Below are positions 43,828 to 56,328 of a DNA stretch of 64,000 nt, in pieces. The first letter of the stretch is position 1; the number at the start of each line of letters is the position of its first letter. A program made the position numbers and the translations under genes. Origin of the DNA: CAVVJA01 sp963779485 (GTDB lineage: Bacteria; Actinomycetota; Actinomycetes; Mycobacteriales; Jatrophihabitantaceae); the NCBI GenBank assembly GCA_963779485.1, contig CAVZYJ010000008.1, forward strand, positions 62,001 to 126,000. Direction: 5' to 3'. The notes beneath the pieces were generated by a model. It made no database searches and was not told where the DNA came from. It was given only the letters and a program-made list of their open reading frames with translations.

Positions 43828-45128
43828 ATGCCCAAGAAGATTCTACTGGCCGACGACAGTCTGACGATTCAGAAGGTCGTCGAGCTGACGTTTTCCGACA
43901 GCGAGTACGAGCTCGTCTGCGTCGGCAACGGACATGCGGGCCCTCGAGAAGGTCCGCGAGGCCCGCCCCGACCTGATCCTCGCCGACGTCGTGATGCCCG
44001 AGAAGAACGGCTACGAGGTCTGCGAGGCGATCAAGGGCGACCCGCAGACGTCGCGGATTCCGGTGATCCTGCTGACCGGCACCTTCGAGCCATTCGACCG
44101 CGCAGCGCGCCGAGCGGATCGGTGCGGATGCGATCGTCTCGAAGCCGTTCGACTCGCAGCAGCTCCTCCGGCAGGTCGAGGCGCTCCTGTCGAACACGAC
44201 GATGGTCTCGCCCGAGATTTCCGGGGCGGCGACGATGGCGCTCCGGATCCCCGAGGAGATCGCGATCGGAGGGCCGTCCGCTCCTCCGGGCCGCGGCGAA
44301 GAGGCCGAGCCCTTCGACACCGGATTCGCGCCGGACGATTTCACGGGCGAGCATCCGGATTCCGACGGGAGATCCGTTCGAAGAGGAATTCGACCGGGCC
44401 GACGCGGACTCCGCCGCCGCAGCGTTCGAGAAGTTCGACAGCCGGCGGGGAACGGCGCCCGCGCCGAACGTCCCCGCCGCGCCGGCGTCGCCGTTCGAGG
44501 TCGAGGAGGAGATCGGCGGCCCGTCCTGGCTCAGCGACGAGCCGGAGCGTTCCGCGGCGCCGGAGCGGCCGCACTGGATGTCGCCCTCGATTCCGCCGCC
44601 GCCGCCGCTCTTCGACAGAGCCGCCGGGGAGGCGCGGGCCGACGACGGACCCACGGCGGAGATCCGGCCGGGAGACTTCGACCTGCGCCCGAAGGACACC
44701 GGGACGCGAAGGACGCCAGGGACGCGAAGGACGCGAAGGAGACTGTCGAGGAGATCGACGCCGACGCCGCCGAGGCGCTCTTCGACGTTCCCGCGCCGAT
44801 GCGTCCGCCCGAGCCCGCCTCGATCGCCACGCCGCCCGCCGCCGCTCCCGAGCCGGCGCCCGCGCCGGCGGTTTCCGCATCCGCACGAGCCCCACGAGCT
44901 CGAGGCGCTCGCGCAGACCTCCTCGATCCCGGAGCTCGCGCAAATGCTCTCGTCCGTCTCGCGATCGGGCCGACCTTTCGGACGCGGATATCGATCGCCT
45001 CGCGACGCGCATCGTCGAGAAGCTCTCCGACCGCGTCGATCCGGGAGATCGCCTGGGAAGTCATCCCGGACATGGCGGAGATCGTCATCAAGCAGCGGAT
45101 CAAGGAGCTCGAAGCCGGGCTCGAGTGA
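43828..45128 (+). CDS. Response regulator with long disordered linker
   Basis: About 430 residues. Residues 1-120 are a CheY-like receiver: KKILLADDSLTIQKVVELTF (acidic pair), DLILADVVMPEKNGYEV (phospho-acceptor Asp), VILLTGTFEPF (Thr) and VSKPFDSQQLL (Lys). The middle 230 residues are Pro/Ala/Glu/Asp-rich and probably disordered, with a DAKDARDAKDAK tract. The C-terminal 70 residues form helices: LEALAQTSSIPELAQMLSSV, IDRLATRIVEKLSDRV and IREIAWEVIPDMAEIVIKQR. No DNA-binding domain is seen, so output is likely by protein contact, as in motility or polarity regulators. Breaks near 43937, 44103, 44367, 44700, 44877, 44970 and 45046. A terminator follows. Confidence 0.82.
44701..44736 (+). repeat. 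Two-copy 18-bp tandem repeat in response regulator
   Basis: Two adjacent 18-base units, GGGACGCGAAGGACGCCA and GGGACGCGAAGGACGCGA, differ at one base and encode RDAKDA twice in the disordered linker. A partial third unit follows. Confidence 0.7.
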
Positions 45129-45170
45129 CGACGCGGCGCCGGGCGGCCCGGCCGCCCGCTGTGATAAATG

Positions 45171-45194
45171 AGAGGGCCTCGAGCCCTCTTTTTT
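45171..45194 (+). terminator. Rho-independent terminator
   Basis: Stem AGAGGGC / GCCCTCT with loop CTCGA followed by a run of six T. It follows the response regulator and ends that transcript; a second GC hairpin (45141-45157, stem GGGCGGC) lies just before it. The valS ATG is right after the T run. Confidence 0.85.
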
Positions 45195-45195
45195 G

Positions 45196-47892
<2,697 letters not shown>

Positions 47893-47896
<4 letters not shown>

Positions 47897-48669
47897 TCCG
47901 GTTCGCGGACGGCGGCCTCGAGGCCGCGGCACTGGCGATGGTTCGAGAACCTGGCCTGCTTCGAGAAGGTCGATTCCTCCAACGACCTCGCGCGCGAGAT
48001 CATCGAGGTCTACTTCAACGAGGACCAGAACTTGCCTCCGTCGGTCCTCGCGGCGGAGAGTCAGCCGGGCGCGCGCGGGCGCACCGGCCGGTGGCACGCG
48101 CCGCCGGGCCGCGGCCTCTACTTCACGTTCGTCATGCCCGTCGAAGGGCGTCCCTCTGTCGGTCGTCCCGATCGCGGTGGCGCGCTGGATTCGGGAGGCG
48201 TTGTCGGAGACGGCGGGGATCGTGCCCGTTCTCAAGTGGCCCAACGATCTCTACGTCGGATCGGCGCAAGCTCGCGGGCATCCTGCCGGAGGCGCGGACG
48301 CAGGGCGACCGGACGCTACGTCGCCGTCGGCGTCGGACTGAACGTCGCCGGAAGCGCGGCGATCGCTCGGCCTGCCGAACGCGACGACGCTCGAAGAGGA
48401 GCTCGGCCACGCCGTGGCGCGGGCGCCGCTGCTGCAGGCGCTGCTCGACCGGATCGATCGCGAGCTCGTCTCGCCGGACTGGGCGCGCGAGATCGCCGCG
48501 TGGGAGCACGCGCTCCCTCCACCGGCCGGGCGACCGGATGACCGTGCGGCGCGACGGAGAGGAGCTCGACCGGCGAGTACCTCGGGCTCGATCGCCTCGG
48601 GATTCCTTCGGCTCGAAGACGGACGGCGGGGAGGCCGTGCTCGCGGCGGGCGAGGTGGCCGAGTGGTGA
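47893..48669 (+). CDS. birA: Biotin--[acetyl-CoA-carboxylase] ligase
   Basis: Attaches biotin to the carrier lysine, here probably of MccA. MIRFADGGLEAAALAMVRNL, then FEKVDSSNDLAREI, ARGRTGRWHAPPGRGLYFTF (biotinyl-AMP loop), VPVLKWPNDLYVG (catalytic Lys), KLAGILPEARTQGD, VAVGVGLNVAGSA and a C-terminal SH3-like part ending AVLAAGEVAEW. About 255 residues; no N-terminal helix-turn-helix, so not a repressor. It overlaps valS (ATGA) and coaX (GTGA). Confidence 0.88.
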
Positions 48670-49459
48670 CGCGGGCGCCGCGACGTCTGCTCGCGGTCGA
48701 CGTCGGCAACACGAACACGGTCCTCGGTCTCTACGAGGGCGGCGGCGCTCGAGCGCTCACTGGCGCCTCACGACGCGCCGGGACGCGACGTCCGACGAGA
48801 TCGCGCTCTCCGTTCGCGGGCTGCTCGCCGAGGCCGGGCGCATGGCCGTCGCCGGCCGGAGGTCATCGTCGCGATCGTCGTCCCGTCGCTGCGCTTTCCG
48901 CTGCGGCAGGCGTTTCGCCAGCTCTTCGGCGCCGAGCCTCTGTTCGTCGAGCCCGGCGTGAAGACCGGGATGCCGATCCTCTACGACGTGCCGCAGGAAG
49001 TCGGCGCCGACCGCATCGTCAACGCCGTGGCGGCGCACGCGCAGTTCGGCGGTCCGTGCATCGTCGTGGACTTCGGAACCGCGACGACGTTCGACGTCGT
49101 CACCGCGAAGGGGCGAGTACCTCGGCGGCGTGATCGTGCCGGGGATCTCGCATCTCCGCCGAGGCGCTCTTCGAGCAGGCGGCGCGCCTCTGGCGGGTCG
49201 AGATCCGCCAGCCGGAGCGAGTCATCGGGAAGACGCACGGCCGCCTCGATCCAGTCGGGTCTCTATTTCGGCTACCTGTCGCTCGTGGACGGCGTCATCG
49301 ACGCGCATCGAGAAGGAGCTCGGCGCGCGCGCGCGGGTGATCGCGACGGGCGGCCTCGCGGAGCTCTTCGGCGGCGGCTCGGAGCGGATCGAGCAGGTCG
49401 ATCCGCTGCTGACGCTGACCGGCCTGCGTCTGATCCATGAGCGAAACCGAGGAGGATAG
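48666..49459 (+). CDS. coaX: Type III pantothenate kinase
   Basis: First step of CoA synthesis. LLAVDVGNTNTVLGLYEGG (phosphate loop), VIVAIVVPSLRFPLRQAF, PILYDVPQEVGADRIVNAVA, CIVVDFGTATTFDVVTAKGE and YLGGVIVPGI then EQAARLWRVEIRQPERVIGK and IQSGLYFGYLSLVDGVIDRI. The end is LTLTGLRLIHERNRGG. About 262 residues. Often found next to birA, as here. Breaks near 48748, 48860, 49115, 49160, 49255 and 49305. Overlaps the next gene by 23 bases. Confidence 0.9.
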
Positions 49460-50103
49460 GGCCTACTACGCGGCGGGCGAGGCGGCATTCATCCGGCGGC
49501 GCGGAACGCCGTTTCTCCTCTCGCCCCGGGATTTCGCGCTCCTGAAACAGTGGCGCGAGCTCGGCGTCCCGATCGAGGCCGTCGAGCGGGGGATCGACGA
49601 CGCGTTTTCGCGCCGCGAGGAGCGGGGCGCGACTGGCCGCGTCAACTCGCTCGCGTACTGCCGGGATGCCGTGCTCTCCGCCTGGGAGCGCCGGGCGGAG
49701 GTCGCCGTGGGACGCGGTTCCGGACGGGCGAGGGCCGTCGACGCGCGCGCGGTCCTCGCGGCCCTGGGCGAACGGCTCGCGCGCTCGCGAAGCGACGCCG
49801 GCCGGACCTCGAGGCGAGCCGATCGAAGGCGCGCGGCGCTCGCTCGAGCGCCTGGCGAAGGGGCCGACGCGCACCGGAGGAGGTCGAGGAGTCGCTCGCG
49901 CGCCTCGATCGCAGGCTCGCCTCCGCCGCTCTTCGACGCCCTTCCGGCGGAAGAGCGGGCAGAGATCGACCGAAGATCGCGCGGCCAGCTCGAGGCGCTT
50001 CGCGGCCGAATGGACGAGGAGACCGCCCGCGCGGACCGAGCGGGCGCTCGCGCGACGGCTCCTGCGCGAGCGCCTGGAGCTGCCCCGCCTGTCGCTTCTC
50101 TAG
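49437..50103 (+). CDS. Hypothetical protein downstream of coaX
   Basis: About 220 residues, not recognised. ATG 49437 lies inside the end of coaX. The first 100 residues are intact: AYYAAGEAAFIRRRGTPFLL, SPRDFALLKQWRELGVPIEA and VERGIDDAFSRREERGATGR, followed by VNSLAYCRDAVLSAWERRAE. The rest is charged, helical and Arg/Glu-rich (PEEVEESLARLDRRLA, LPAEERAEIDRRSRGQLEAL, RALARRLLRERLELPRLSLL). No motif, signal or membrane segment. Frame breaks near 49800, 49870, 49920, 49960 and 50030. The overlap suggests co-translation with coaX. Confidence 0.6.
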
Positions 50104-50136
50104 GCGCTCCCCGCCGGTTCGCGACAAACTGAGGGC

Positions 50137-51426
50137 ATGAGCCGGCGCGTCGAGCGCGTCTCGGGCCTCGCTCCGACCGGCGGAGGGCATCGCACGGTCG
50201 GCCGACGGCGTCGGGTTCGTCGCCGGCGCGCTTCCCGGCGAAGACGTGGACGCCGAGGTCGTCGAGGCCCGTCGCCGGTTCTGGAAGGGCCGCGCGACCG
50301 AGGTGATCGCGGGTCTCCCCGGACCGCGCGGCGGGGGCCACGCGGGCGGCTGCGCGGGGTGCGACTGGGCACACCTGGAAGCCGGCGAAGGCGCGCGAAT
50401 GGAAACGGACGCTCTTCCTCGACGACGATGGAGCGGATCGGGCGGCTCGCCGCGCGGAGCCTTTCGGCGACGCTGCCGATCGCACCGTCGCCGGCCGGCT
50501 ACCGGCTGCGCTGCCCGCTTCCACGTCGCGGGACGCGGCGCCTCGGCGCGCGTCGGATTCTTCGCACCGCAGCACGCACCGGGTCGAGCCCGCCGGAGAG
50601 CTGCGAGGCGATCGGCGACGGGCTGCGGTCGCTTCCTGCCGAAGATCGAGGCGGCCGTCGGAGGCAGCGGCGCCGCCGTCGCCGAGATCTCGACCGTGGA
50701 GACGCCCGACACGCGATCGCGACTCGCTCGCGCCGTGCTCGCGGCGGGGGCGGACCGGCAGGACGCGCACGCGCTCGCATCCGGTCTCGCACCGCTTTTC
50801 GACGGCATCGTCGTGGAGGACGCCGGCGGGAGACGTGGCTGCACGGGACGGCGCTCCGCGGATCGACATCCCGGTCGCGGGCCGCGTCCTTCCGGCGACG
50901 GCTGCCGTCTTCTTTCAGTCGAACCGATTCCTTCTCGACCGCCTGGTCCGCGACGTCGCGGCGCGTGCCGCGTTGCCGGCCGGGCGCGCCCTCGACGCCT
51001 TCGGCGGCGTCGGGCTCTTCGCCGGTGCGCTCCTCGAGGCAGGGCACGCCGTCACGACCGTCGAGGCCGATTCGGCGGCGGTCGAGCTCGCGTCCTCCGC
51101 GCGGACGGCCTGGGGAGCGCGGGAATGGACGCATCGAGCGCCGCAGCGTTCTCGATTTCGTGTCGCGCAAGGCCGGAACCTTCGACGTCGTCGTCGTGGA
51201 TCCGCCGCGCGCGGGACTGGGGCTCCGGCTCGCCGAGACGCTGCCGCGCACGCGTCGGACGCCGGCTGCTGTACGTCTCGTGCGACCCGGCCACGCTCGC
51301 GCGGGATCTCGCCGCCCTCGTCGCCGGCGGTCTCGCGATCCGCGAGGCGCTCCTCTACGACCTCTTCGCCTTCACGCACCGCGTCGAGGCGACTGGTCCT
51401 GCTCGAGCGCGACGCGGCGCCGATGA
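50137..51426 (+). CDS. RNA (uracil-5-)-methyltransferase, RlmD/TrmA family
   Basis: SAM-dependent methyltransferase acting on uridine in rRNA or tRNA. An N-terminal TRAM-like part (GFVAGALPGEDVDAEVVEAR) precedes CAGCDWAHL, a cysteine cluster of Fe-S type. The catalytic domain shows VFFQSNRFLLDRLVRDVAAR, LDAFGGVGLFAGALLEAGH (SAM loop), FDVVVVDPPRAGLGLRLAE (DPPR) and LLYVSCDPATLARDLAAL (nucleophilic Cys). The end is LYDLFAFTHRVEALVLLERD. About 425 residues. Breaks near 50190, 50390, 50520, 50640, 50830, 51130, 51250 and 51395. The stop overlaps the comEC ATG. Confidence 0.85.
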   Translation: MSRRVERVSGLAPTGGGHRTVGRRRRVRRRRASRRRRGRRGRRGPSPVLEGPRDRGDRGSPRTARRGPRGRLRGVRLGTPGSRRRRANGNGRSSSTTMERIGRLAARSLSATLPIAPSPAGYRLRCPLPRRGTRRLGARRILRTAARTGSSPPESCEAIGDGLRSLPAEDRGGRRRQRRRRRRDLDRGDARHAIATRSRRARGGGGPAGRARARIRSRTAFRRHRRGGRRRETWLHGTALRGSTSRSRAASFRRRLPSSFSRTDSFSTAWSATSRRVPRCRPGAPSTPSAASGSSPVRSSRQGTPSRPSRPIRRRSSSRPPRGRPGERGNGRIERRSVLDFVSRKAGTFDVVVVDPPRAGLGLRLAETLPRTRRTPAAVRLVRPGHARAGSRRPRRRRSRDPRGAPLRPLRLHAPRRGDWSCSSATRRR

Positions 51427-53785
51427 TCGGGCCAGTCCTGCGGGAAGGCGAGGCGCCGGCGCTGCCGGCCGCCGTCGCGCTGGTCGCGGGCATCCTGCTC
51501 GGGAGCCGCTCCCTCACGGGGGCCGTGGGCGCCACCGTGCTCATCGGCCTCTCCTTTCTCTGGCTGGCGCGCGCGGCCGGCCGGTGGGCATGCCGCTCGG
51601 CCCTCGTCCTCCTCTGGCTCTCGGCGGGGTTTCTCTCGGGCCGCACGCGCATTGCGATGCCGGAGGAGAGCGCGTCGCGGACGTGGGCCGCCGCCGCGAG
51701 CCTGCGCGGGGACGCCGGGCGGATCGAGGGCACCCTCGCCGACTTCTGGTCCGGCGCGCCTCCGGAAGCCCGCGGCCGCCTCCAGGCGGCGACCCTGCGG
51801 GTGGGCGGAAAGGCGTGGCCGTTCCCCGCGGAAGTGGCCCTCTTCGTCGGCGGATCGCCGGCGGCCTTTCCGCGGGCGGATCGCGGCGACCGCGTCGTCG
51901 TCACGGGGAAGCTGCGTCCCGAGGATCTCCCCGCCTCGACGCGCGACGTCGCCGCTGCCGTGGACGCGCTATCGACTCTCGATCAAGAGCGCGCGGCTCG
52001 TCGAGTCGCGGGGCGCGACGGCGCTCTCGCTCCTTCAATGCGCCGAACCGCTTCCTCTTCGCGCGTCTTCCCGCAGGCGATGCGGCCTTCGAGCGCGACG
52101 TTCGCGGCCCGCTCGCCGCGCTCCTTCTCGGACGCACTTCGGAGCTCGATCGCGGGATGGTCGCGAGTTATCGGCGAGGCGGTCTCTACCATCTGCTGGT
52201 CGTGTCGGGGCTTCACGTCGCCCTCGCCGCCGGTCTCGTGCTCTGGCTGCTCCGCGCCGCGGGCGTCCGGGGCAAGACGCGCGACGCGGCGCTTCTCGCG
52301 GCGGTCGCCGTCATCGTTCTCGTCGGCGGCGCGAATCCGCCGGCCGTGCGCGCGGGCCTCGTCTTCGCGGTCTTTCTCGCCGCGCGCCTCATCGAGCGGC
52401 CGATCCGCGGGGCGCAGGCGGCCGGGCTCTCGGCGCATCTTCCTCTTCCTCGCGGCGCCGCGCGAGGTGTATTCCATCGGCTGCGTGCTGACGTTCTCCG
52501 CCGTGATCGGGATCGCGCTCTTCTCCGCGCCGATCCGCGCGCGGATGCCGCACGCGGCCGCGAGTGGCTCTTCGCGGGCCTCGCGACGGCGCTGGCCGCC
52601 GAGGCCGCCACGGCGCCGGTTCTTCTCTGGAGGTTCAATCTCCTCGCGGCGGGCGCGTGGCTGACCGCGCCGCTCTCGATCCCGCTCTCGGGCGCGCTGA
52701 TCGCCTCGGGGCCTGTTGCTGCTCGTTCTCTTCCGCTCGGGCCTCGCCGCCGGCCCGCTCGCCGCGGTCTTCGGCGCGGGCTGTCGCCTGCTCGAGTGGT
52801 CTCGCCGAGCGCGCGGCGGGGATCGCGTTTCTGCGCCCGACTCCGCCGCTCGCCGCGATGCTCGCGGTCGGCGGCCTGCTCCTCCTGGCGGGAATCGGGA
52901 CCCGGCGGCTGCGCGCGCCGTCGGCCGCCGTCGCCGCCACGCTCTTTCTCTTCTTCGCGCTGCGGCCCGGCGCCGCCGGGCCCCGGCGAGGGCTTCTCGG
53001 TCGAGGCGCTCGACGTCGGGCAGGGCGACGCGGTGCTCCTCCGATGGAAGCGGCACGCGCTGCTCGTGGACGGCGGCGGCCCGTTCGATCTGCGACGCGC
53101 GCGACTTCGGGCGAACGCGGCTCGTGCCGAAGCTGCTCGACCGCGGCGTGACGCGCGCTCGACGCGGTTCTCCTGACGCATCCCCACCCGGACCACGCCG
53201 CTCGGGCTCTTCGCCGTGCTCGACGAGCTGCCGGTCGGCCGGCTGCTCCGGCGGTCGCGGGCGACGACGAGGCCGGTCTCTACGCGCGACCTCGCACGCC
53301 GTGGCGCGGGCGCGCGGCGTTCCGGTCGACGGTGCTCGAGTCGGGAACGCTGCGGCTGGCCGGGGCGCAGCTGCGCGTGCTCGCACTCCGGCGGTCCCTC
53401 GCGCAAGCGCGACGCGATCAACAACCAGTCGGTCGTCGCGATCTTCGAGCGCGACGGGCGGCGGGCCCTGCTGACGGGCGACGCGGGCGCGGCTTCGGAG
53501 GACGAGCTCCTTCGCGCCGGCGCGGTCGCGCCGGTCGACGTCCTGAAGGTCGGACACCACGGCAGCCGCGGCTCGACGACGCCGGCGTTCCTCGACGCGG
53601 TCTGTCCGCGCGCCGCGCATTCTCTCGTGCGGCCGCGAGAATCGATTCGGCCATCCCGCGCCGGAGACGCTGGCGGCGCTGGCACGCCGCCGGATGCCGG
53701 TCTATCGCACGGACCTCTCCTCCGACGTCCGGCATCGAGCTCGCTCCGTCGTCGACGCTCGGTCGCCTGGCGGGGCAGCCGATGA
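51423..53785 (+). CDS. comEC: DNA internalization protein ComEC/Rec2
   Basis: Inner-membrane channel for DNA uptake, about 785 residues. N-terminal membrane segments and an OB-like part (AVALVAGILLGSRSLTGAVG, LADFWSGAPPEARGRLQAAT). The competence domain follows: YRRGGLYHLLVVSGLHVALA, AALLAAVAVIVLVGGANPPA, RAGLVFAVFLAARL and FAGLATALAAEAATAPVLL. The C-terminal metallo-beta-lactamase-like domain shows VEALDVGQGDAVLLRWKRHA, LLTHPHPDHALGLFAVL (metal motif), ALLTGDAGAASEDELL, LKVGHHGSRGSTTPAFLDAV and NRFGHP. Breaks near 51970, 52038, 52436, 52545, 52710, 52790, 52980, 53100, 53160 and later. Overlaps miaA. Confidence 0.88.
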
Positions 53786-54735
53786 CCGCACCGGAGAAGC
53801 CGACTCTGCTCGTCGTTCTCGGTCCGACCGGAGCGGGCAAGAGCGACTCTGGCGCACGCGATCGCGCGCGCGCGCGGCGGCGAGATCGTGTCGGCCGACG
53901 CCTTCGCCGTCTATCGCGGCTTCGACATCGGAACGGCGAAGCCCGTCGCCGAGCGGCGCGCCGGGAGGTTCCGTATCACCTGATCGACGTCGCGGATCCG
54001 TCGGAGACGTATCTCCGCCGGCCGCTGGGCACAGGAGGCCCGCGCCATCGTCGACGGAGGTCGTCGAGGCGCGGCCGGCTGCCCGATCGTGTGCGGCGGC
54101 AGCGGCTTCTACGTCTCGGCGCTGCTCGCGGGCTCCCGCCGGGCGACGCCGCCGACCCGGAGCTGCGCCGGGCCTCGCCCGGTGGGGCGAACGGAATCCC
54201 GAGAGCGCGGCGCGCATGCTTGCGGCGAACGATCCCGATGGCCGCCGCGCGGATCGCTCCCGGCAACCGGCGCTACGTCCTGCGCGCTCTCGAGATCCTG
54301 CTCGTGACCGGACGGTCCGCCTCGTCGAGCGCCTCCCGGTCGCCGACGCCTGGGCGGAGCGATTCCGCGTCGTGAAGGTCGGCGTTCGCCCGGCGCCCGC
54401 GGATCTCTATGCTAGGATCGCGCCGGCGAGTCCGCGAGATGCTCGAAGCGGGGTGGGAAGATGAGGTTCGAGGGCTTCTCGCGCGAGGCGTCTCGCGGGA
54501 GGCGAACGCGTTCGAGGCGATCGGCTACCGGGAGCTGGCCGACGCCGCGATCTCGGGCCGCGCGGCTCCGCCTGGAGATCGAAGAGGACGATCGTGACGC
54601 GCCACCCGACAACTGGCCAAGCGGCAGGCGACTTGGTTCCGGCGGGAGCCGGGAGTCGTCTGGGTCGAGCCCGCCGCGGCGCTCGCGCGCGCGGTCGAGC
54701 TTCTGGGCGAGACGGAGACGGAGAAAAGCGGATGA
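53782..54735 (+). CDS. miaA: tRNA dimethylallyltransferase
   Basis: Adds the dimethylallyl group to A37 of tRNAs reading UNN codons. MTAPEKPTLLVVLGPTGAGK (P-loop), EIVSADAFAVYRGFDIGTAK, YHLIDVADPSETYSAGRW, LPIVCGGSGFYVSALLAG, RIAPGNRRYVLRALEILLVT, MLEAGWEDEVRGLLARGVS and NAFEAIGYRELADA, and RHLAKRQATWFRREPGVVW at the end. About 315 residues. Breaks near 53848, 53965, 54030, 54130, 54175, 54320, 54425, 54560 and 54610. It is followed by hfq with an ATGA overlap, an arrangement known from many proteobacteria. Confidence 0.92.
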
Positions 54736-54953
54736 ACAAGGCCCCGATCAACGTTCAGGACTCCTTCTTCTACAACCTCCGGAAGGACAACGTGGTCATC
54801 ACGGTGCGGCTGACCTCGGGCGAAGAGCGCATGGGCCGGCTGCGCCGCTTCGATAAGTTCGCTCTCGTCCTGGAAGTCGAGGGACGCGAGGAGATGATCT
54901 ACAAGCACGCGATCGCCTCGATCCGTCCCGAGAACCTGCCCTCGGGATCGTGA
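54732..54953 (+). CDS. hfq: RNA chaperone Hfq
   Basis: Hexameric Sm-like protein that pairs small RNAs with mRNAs. 73 residues, intact. NVQDSFFYNLRKDNVVITV then RLTSGEERMGRLRRFDKFAL form the Sm1 motif, and EEMIYKHAIASIRPENLPS the Sm2 motif (YKHAIASI; E. coli has YKHAISTV). No long C-terminal tail, as common outside gamma-proteobacteria. Coupled to miaA by an ATGA overlap; first gene of a break-free stretch. Confidence 0.95.
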   Translation: MNKAPINVQDSFFYNLRKDNVVITVRLTSGEERMGRLRRFDKFALVLEVEGREEMIYKHAIASIRPENLPSGS

Positions 54954-54972
54954 CGAGCGCCGGGCACCGCGA

Positions 54973-56328
54973 TTGAGCCGCCGCCGGCGGCCGGCGATGT
55001 TGCTCGGGCAGGCCTGGCGCCGCTTCGGAACAGCGGCGATTCTCCTGCTCGCCGTCTCCTGCGCGACACCGCCGAAGCCGCCGCCGCCCCGCGACCGCTT
55101 TCCCCTCGATCCGCGCGAGGGCGCGTCGGGCGCATTCCCGCCGGACGCGCAGGAGGGCTGGAAATCGCTTCTCGCCGGCGACGCCGTGGGAGCGCGCGCC
55201 GAGTTCGACGTCGCGCGGCGCCAGGAGCCGGGCAGTCAGCCCGTCCGGATCGGCGAGATCGAGGCGCTCGTGGCCGCGGGGGCGCTCCCGGAGGCTCGGG
55301 CGGCGTGCGCCGAAGCGATGCCGGGCTCCGGACCGGGCGACGCCACGCTGCCGCTTCTCGTCGCGTGCGGCGAGGCGGAGGCGCGGTCCGGTCAACCCAT
55401 CGCCGCCTACGAGCTCTACCGTCCGGCCGCCGCGCGCGCTTCCGAGCGGGCGGGCATCACGGCGCGGGCGGCAGACCTGCGCACGCAAGCGCGCGACCAG
55501 GCCGGCAAGGAGGCGCAGGAGGCGTCCCTGCGGAAGGACTGGGCCGCGGCGCGCCTCGCGGCGGGACGCGCGATCGAGATCGAACCCGAATCGGCGGCCG
55601 CGCGCGAGGCGGCGGGCGACGTGGAGCGCCAGGCGGGCGACGGCGCCGCCGCACTCGAGCGGTATGGCGAGGCCCTGCAGCGCGATCCGTCGAACCGCCA
55701 GCTCCAGGGGAAGATCGCGCGGCTCGCCGCGGAGCGCGGCGACTGGGCCTCGGCCATCCCGGCCCTGGAGCGCCTGGCCGCCGAGGACCCGAGCTTCGAG
55801 GCGGAGGCGGAGGAAGCGCGCCTCTCGTTTCGCCTGTCGAACTGGCCCGAGCCGGAGCGAGCGGCGGCGCGGGCGACCCGTTTGACGCGCGGAGACGCGG
55901 CCCGCCTCGTCTGGTGGATGGTGCCGGCAGTTCGCCAGGTCCGGCTCTCCGCGGGGATCATCGCGAGCGACATCGTGGACCGCGGCGACCGCGAGCAGAT
56001 CGCGCGCGCGGTCGGGCTGGGACTCCTCGACGTGGATCGCGAGACGCATCGTGCGCGGCCCGACGCCGTCCTGACTTTCTCGGCAGCCGCGCGCCTCTAT
56101 CTGAGCCTCTACGCGCTGATCGCGCCGGCCGGGTCGGCGCCGTGTCTTCCCGATCGCCCGGTCGAGACGGTCGATTCCGGTGAAGCGATCCGAGTCGCCC
56201 GGGAGTGCGGAATCCTCGACGAGAAGGACGGGCCGCCCGTCACCGGCCCGGCTTTCACGAAGACCGTCGACCGCATCCGCGCGCGCGCGCATCCGAGGGA
56301 GAATCCGGAGAACCCGGGCAAGCAATGA
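54973..56328 (+). CDS. TPR-like lipoprotein
   Basis: Intact 451-residue protein. After a basic start, RFGTAAILLLAVSC gives a lipobox-like end (LAVSC; Cys near residue 30), so it is probably membrane-anchored. Residues 55-290 have TPR-like helices: GWKSLLAGDAVGARAEFDVA, RIGEIEALVAAGALPEARAA, AARLAAGRAIEIEPESAAAR, GDGAAALERYGEALQRDPSN and DWASAIPALERLAAEDPSFE. The C-terminal part (LVWWMVPAVRQVRLSAGIIA, DIVDRGDREQIARAVGLGLL) resembles a helical S-layer-homology-like region. TTG 54973 or ATG 54997 may start it. Its stop overlaps pgsA. Function unknown. Confidence 0.72.
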   Translation: MSRRRRPAMLLGQAWRRFGTAAILLLAVSCATPPKPPPPRDRFPLDPREGASGAFPPDAQEGWKSLLAGDAVGARAEFDVARRQEPGSQPVRIGEIEALVAAGALPEARAACAEAMPGSGPGDATLPLLVACGEAEARSGQPIAAYELYRPAAARASERAGITARAADLRTQARDQAGKEAQEASLRKDWAAARLAAGRAIEIEPESAAAREAAGDVERQAGDGAAALERYGEALQRDPSNRQLQGKIARLAAERGDWASAIPALERLAAEDPSFEAEAEEARLSFRLSNWPEPERAAARATRLTRGDAARLVWWMVPAVRQVRLSAGIIASDIVDRGDREQIARAVGLGLLDVDRETHRARPDAVLTFSAAARLYLSLYALIAPAGSAPCLPDRPVETVDSGEAIRVARECGILDEKDGPPVTGPAFTKTVDRIRARAHPRENPENPGKQ

